From: Patiria pectinifera
Lineage: Eukaryota; Echinodermata; Asteroidea; Valvatida; Asterinidae
Assembly: GCA_029964075.1 (NCBI GenBank)
Contig: CM057136.1
Coordinates: forward strand, 5,642,001 to 5,706,000
Direction of reading: 5' to 3'
DNA: 64,000 bases
Positions 42,001 through 45,000 of the stretch are shown in pieces. The notes below the pieces were generated by a model. It was not told where the DNA came from, made no database searches, and worked only from the letters and a program-made list of their open reading frames with translations. A program made the position numbers and the translations under genes. Every line of letters starts with the position of its first letter. The first letter of the stretch is position 1.

Positions 42001-45000
42001 GTTCACTATTTATTCACTAGCATAATTAGTGCATTGTACGTAATTTTTGTTTTGTACTTTTCCTCTTTTGTCTGCTTGGATTTCTTCAGTTCAGTGCAGC
42101 CAAGGTTTAATCTGGGAATGGGATGCCTTCCAGCTTGACTACGTCTGCAAGCCATGCCCTGTCAACACCTACAAAGATGAACAGAAGAACGTCTGCACAG
42201 ACTGTCCACATGGAATGGTGACAAGTGGTCCTGGAGCTACCAACATCAGCCAGTGCTTTGGTACTCTTTCCTTTGTTATCAGGACTTAGAAGTCCTGGAA
42301 ATGGTTATCCATGCTTAGGAGTCATGTTGCAGTTATACTGGACTGCTAGGCTGTGCTGTTCTCATAATTGTGCATAAACACTTACTCACACTCAGACTCA
42401 CCCAGTGTGACCAATTACAACCTGAGTGTTCAAGTACTCAAGCTTGCACCACTGTTCATACCCAAATACTAGTTTCTGTGCTCATACTCATACCCAGGTC
42501 ATATTCTGTTTGTCAAAATGTACAGCCTAAGGAAAGAAGTAGTCACACATATTTTGACTCATGCTCCAGAAGAGTTTTACTGTTCTATACTTATACACTC
42601 GTACTCATCAGAACCCAAAGGGTTACAATCGCGCTTGATGTGTAGTATTGGCAAAGTACTCACCTGTTGATTTGTTGTAGCATTGAGTAGTGATAGCCTG
42701 TTCATGTTACTGTGTGTCATACCTCCCTTTCTTGTGTAACTGTTAAGTATACAATCAATGATTTATTTGAATTTTTTTGATTCAAAACTTTATCTTGATT
42801 GTAGATGTTTGTACACAAGTTCTGACCCGGTCTCTCTTGAGAAGCTTACTCTATAAAATGTGTTAATAACTTTTTAAAGACTTCAACACTTAGTCTAAAT
42901 TGTCATATTTTTTTTCATTTTTCTCCTAAATTGAACTGACCTAAACGGTAACACTGCCTCAACAACCATTGGATTTTTGGTAAATGGACGCAACTTCTGT
43001 TTTAGATTGAGAATTAAACATGTGCCCCACTCATTTCATTTATATACTAGCCTTTTGTATCAGAATGCAGCAACCTTTGGAAGTCTAAACTGTCAGATGG
43101 TGTATACTGCTTTGAATAATTCTGTATGTATATTTTCATTTGCATTTCCTTACACAGAGACACAGGTTGGCAAGGATCCTGATACTGAGACAGTGAATTT
43201 CAAAGTGGTTGCCATTTCCATGGCCTGTGTTGGGCTCATTCTGATCATTGCCACTGTTGGACTGGTTGTCTGTAAGCTGAAGTGAGTTGAAATATGCAGG
43301 ATACCATCATTGCTTGAAACAAGTGTAGTAGTTTTATCAATAATGGCTTCACTTGATATGGCATGGTGGGGTATATGGTGAACTGGCTCAGTTCTAAACC
43401 CACGCCCAAATGTGAATCACTGTTTGCACTCATTGCTACTAATAAATCTGTCCATTTTGCTGAGACCATAAGCAATAAACACAACAAAGAGCATGCTTAA
43501 TTTCAAAGGCACAATTTACTTTAATATATGACAAACAGTAAATGATCTCCATGTGAACACAAGTGTTAGCAGATCATCCCTGCTTTGATGATTTTCTCGC
43601 ACAATAAGTCAGTTCGGTATTCCAACTGCTTGTGTGCACATCAAGATGTGACAATTTTTCTTTTGGTATAAACATTTCATTGTATCTGTGCAAAGGATAA
43701 CGGGGTACCAGCAAAATTGAAGTAACATGTTTCAAAAATGTTTTGACAGCGAAGTGTTATGAGGTGTCTGGTGTCTTCAATCTTTCTTGAGAACGAAAGT
43801 TTCCATCTCTTTTCGATAGCACAAAAAATTACACAGAATGCAGATTCAGTTACCATGTCCCCCATAGCCTTGTGTGCATTTATCTGCCGCGTTTATCCCG
43901 AAAATAAATTGTCAAATCTTGTTGTGTACCAGACTATTTTGGAACACCAAACTGGTTTATCGGCACAACTTCTTTTTTGCTGCCCATTAGGCCTTGGCAT
44001 GAAAATGCCTCCAGACCCCCAAAAAAATGCAATTGAAAGATTCAATTCCAAAGTTTTTATTTAGAATTTAACAAAAACTTAATCATCCACTCACAAGAAC
44101 TGTTTTTGTTCCTTGCTGAAAACAACTGGAGGAAGGTTTAACCTGGTTCAAACATTTATCTCAGGCTTTTTTTATGACTTATTTTGTCATGTGACAATCG
44201 CACACACTAGATTTAAATAGTTGCTTGTCTCCAAACATTCTAAATGCATTAAAAAATGTTGTTTTGTACATAAACACAAGTACAACTTTTGTACATTTTT
44301 TGTATAGGAAGCAGAAAGTGACCAAGAAATTGTCCATGGTTGACAAGACTTCCCCGGTTCATGTCATCCCTGACATATTCCAGACAAGCTCAGCAAGTCT
44401 TGAGATCAAGCAAGGTACTACTTATTATCAAAAGCAGCTAATGACAAAATGTTTAATTTCCTATCATCACATTAAAGACAATCAAACAACAAGTAATACT
44501 ATCCAGGGACTGATCTAGCTTTCAGGAAGGGGGGGGGGTGAGTGAATGCGTGCTAGGCGGATGCGGGGGCATGACCCTGGAGAATGTTGAAATCTGTGAT
44601 GCTTTCTCCTGCATTCTAAGGCAATTTGAGAAACATTTCAGAACTTTTTTTGGGGGGGGGGGAGATCCGCCATTGCTATCATACATTCATTGAAATTGAG
44701 GGCCAAAACAATTTATAGGAATCTTTACAGTAACGTCCTTAATAAAAAACCTGGAAAAAAAAATTATTAAAACCTCACACAACATGCAATATGGATGCAT
44801 GGAAGCAGCGGCATAGCCAGGCTTGTCATCCAAAGTGGGGAGGGGGCAGGCTTGATGTTGCAGTGAAGGGGCGCCCAATTTCATACCATCTGAAATATAG
44901 ACGGGTTTTTTTTTACCGGACGCTCGGCTCTATAACATCTGAAAGTGATAGGGGGTTCACATCACCATTCAATCAGGTCTGGTTTTTATGTTACATGCAT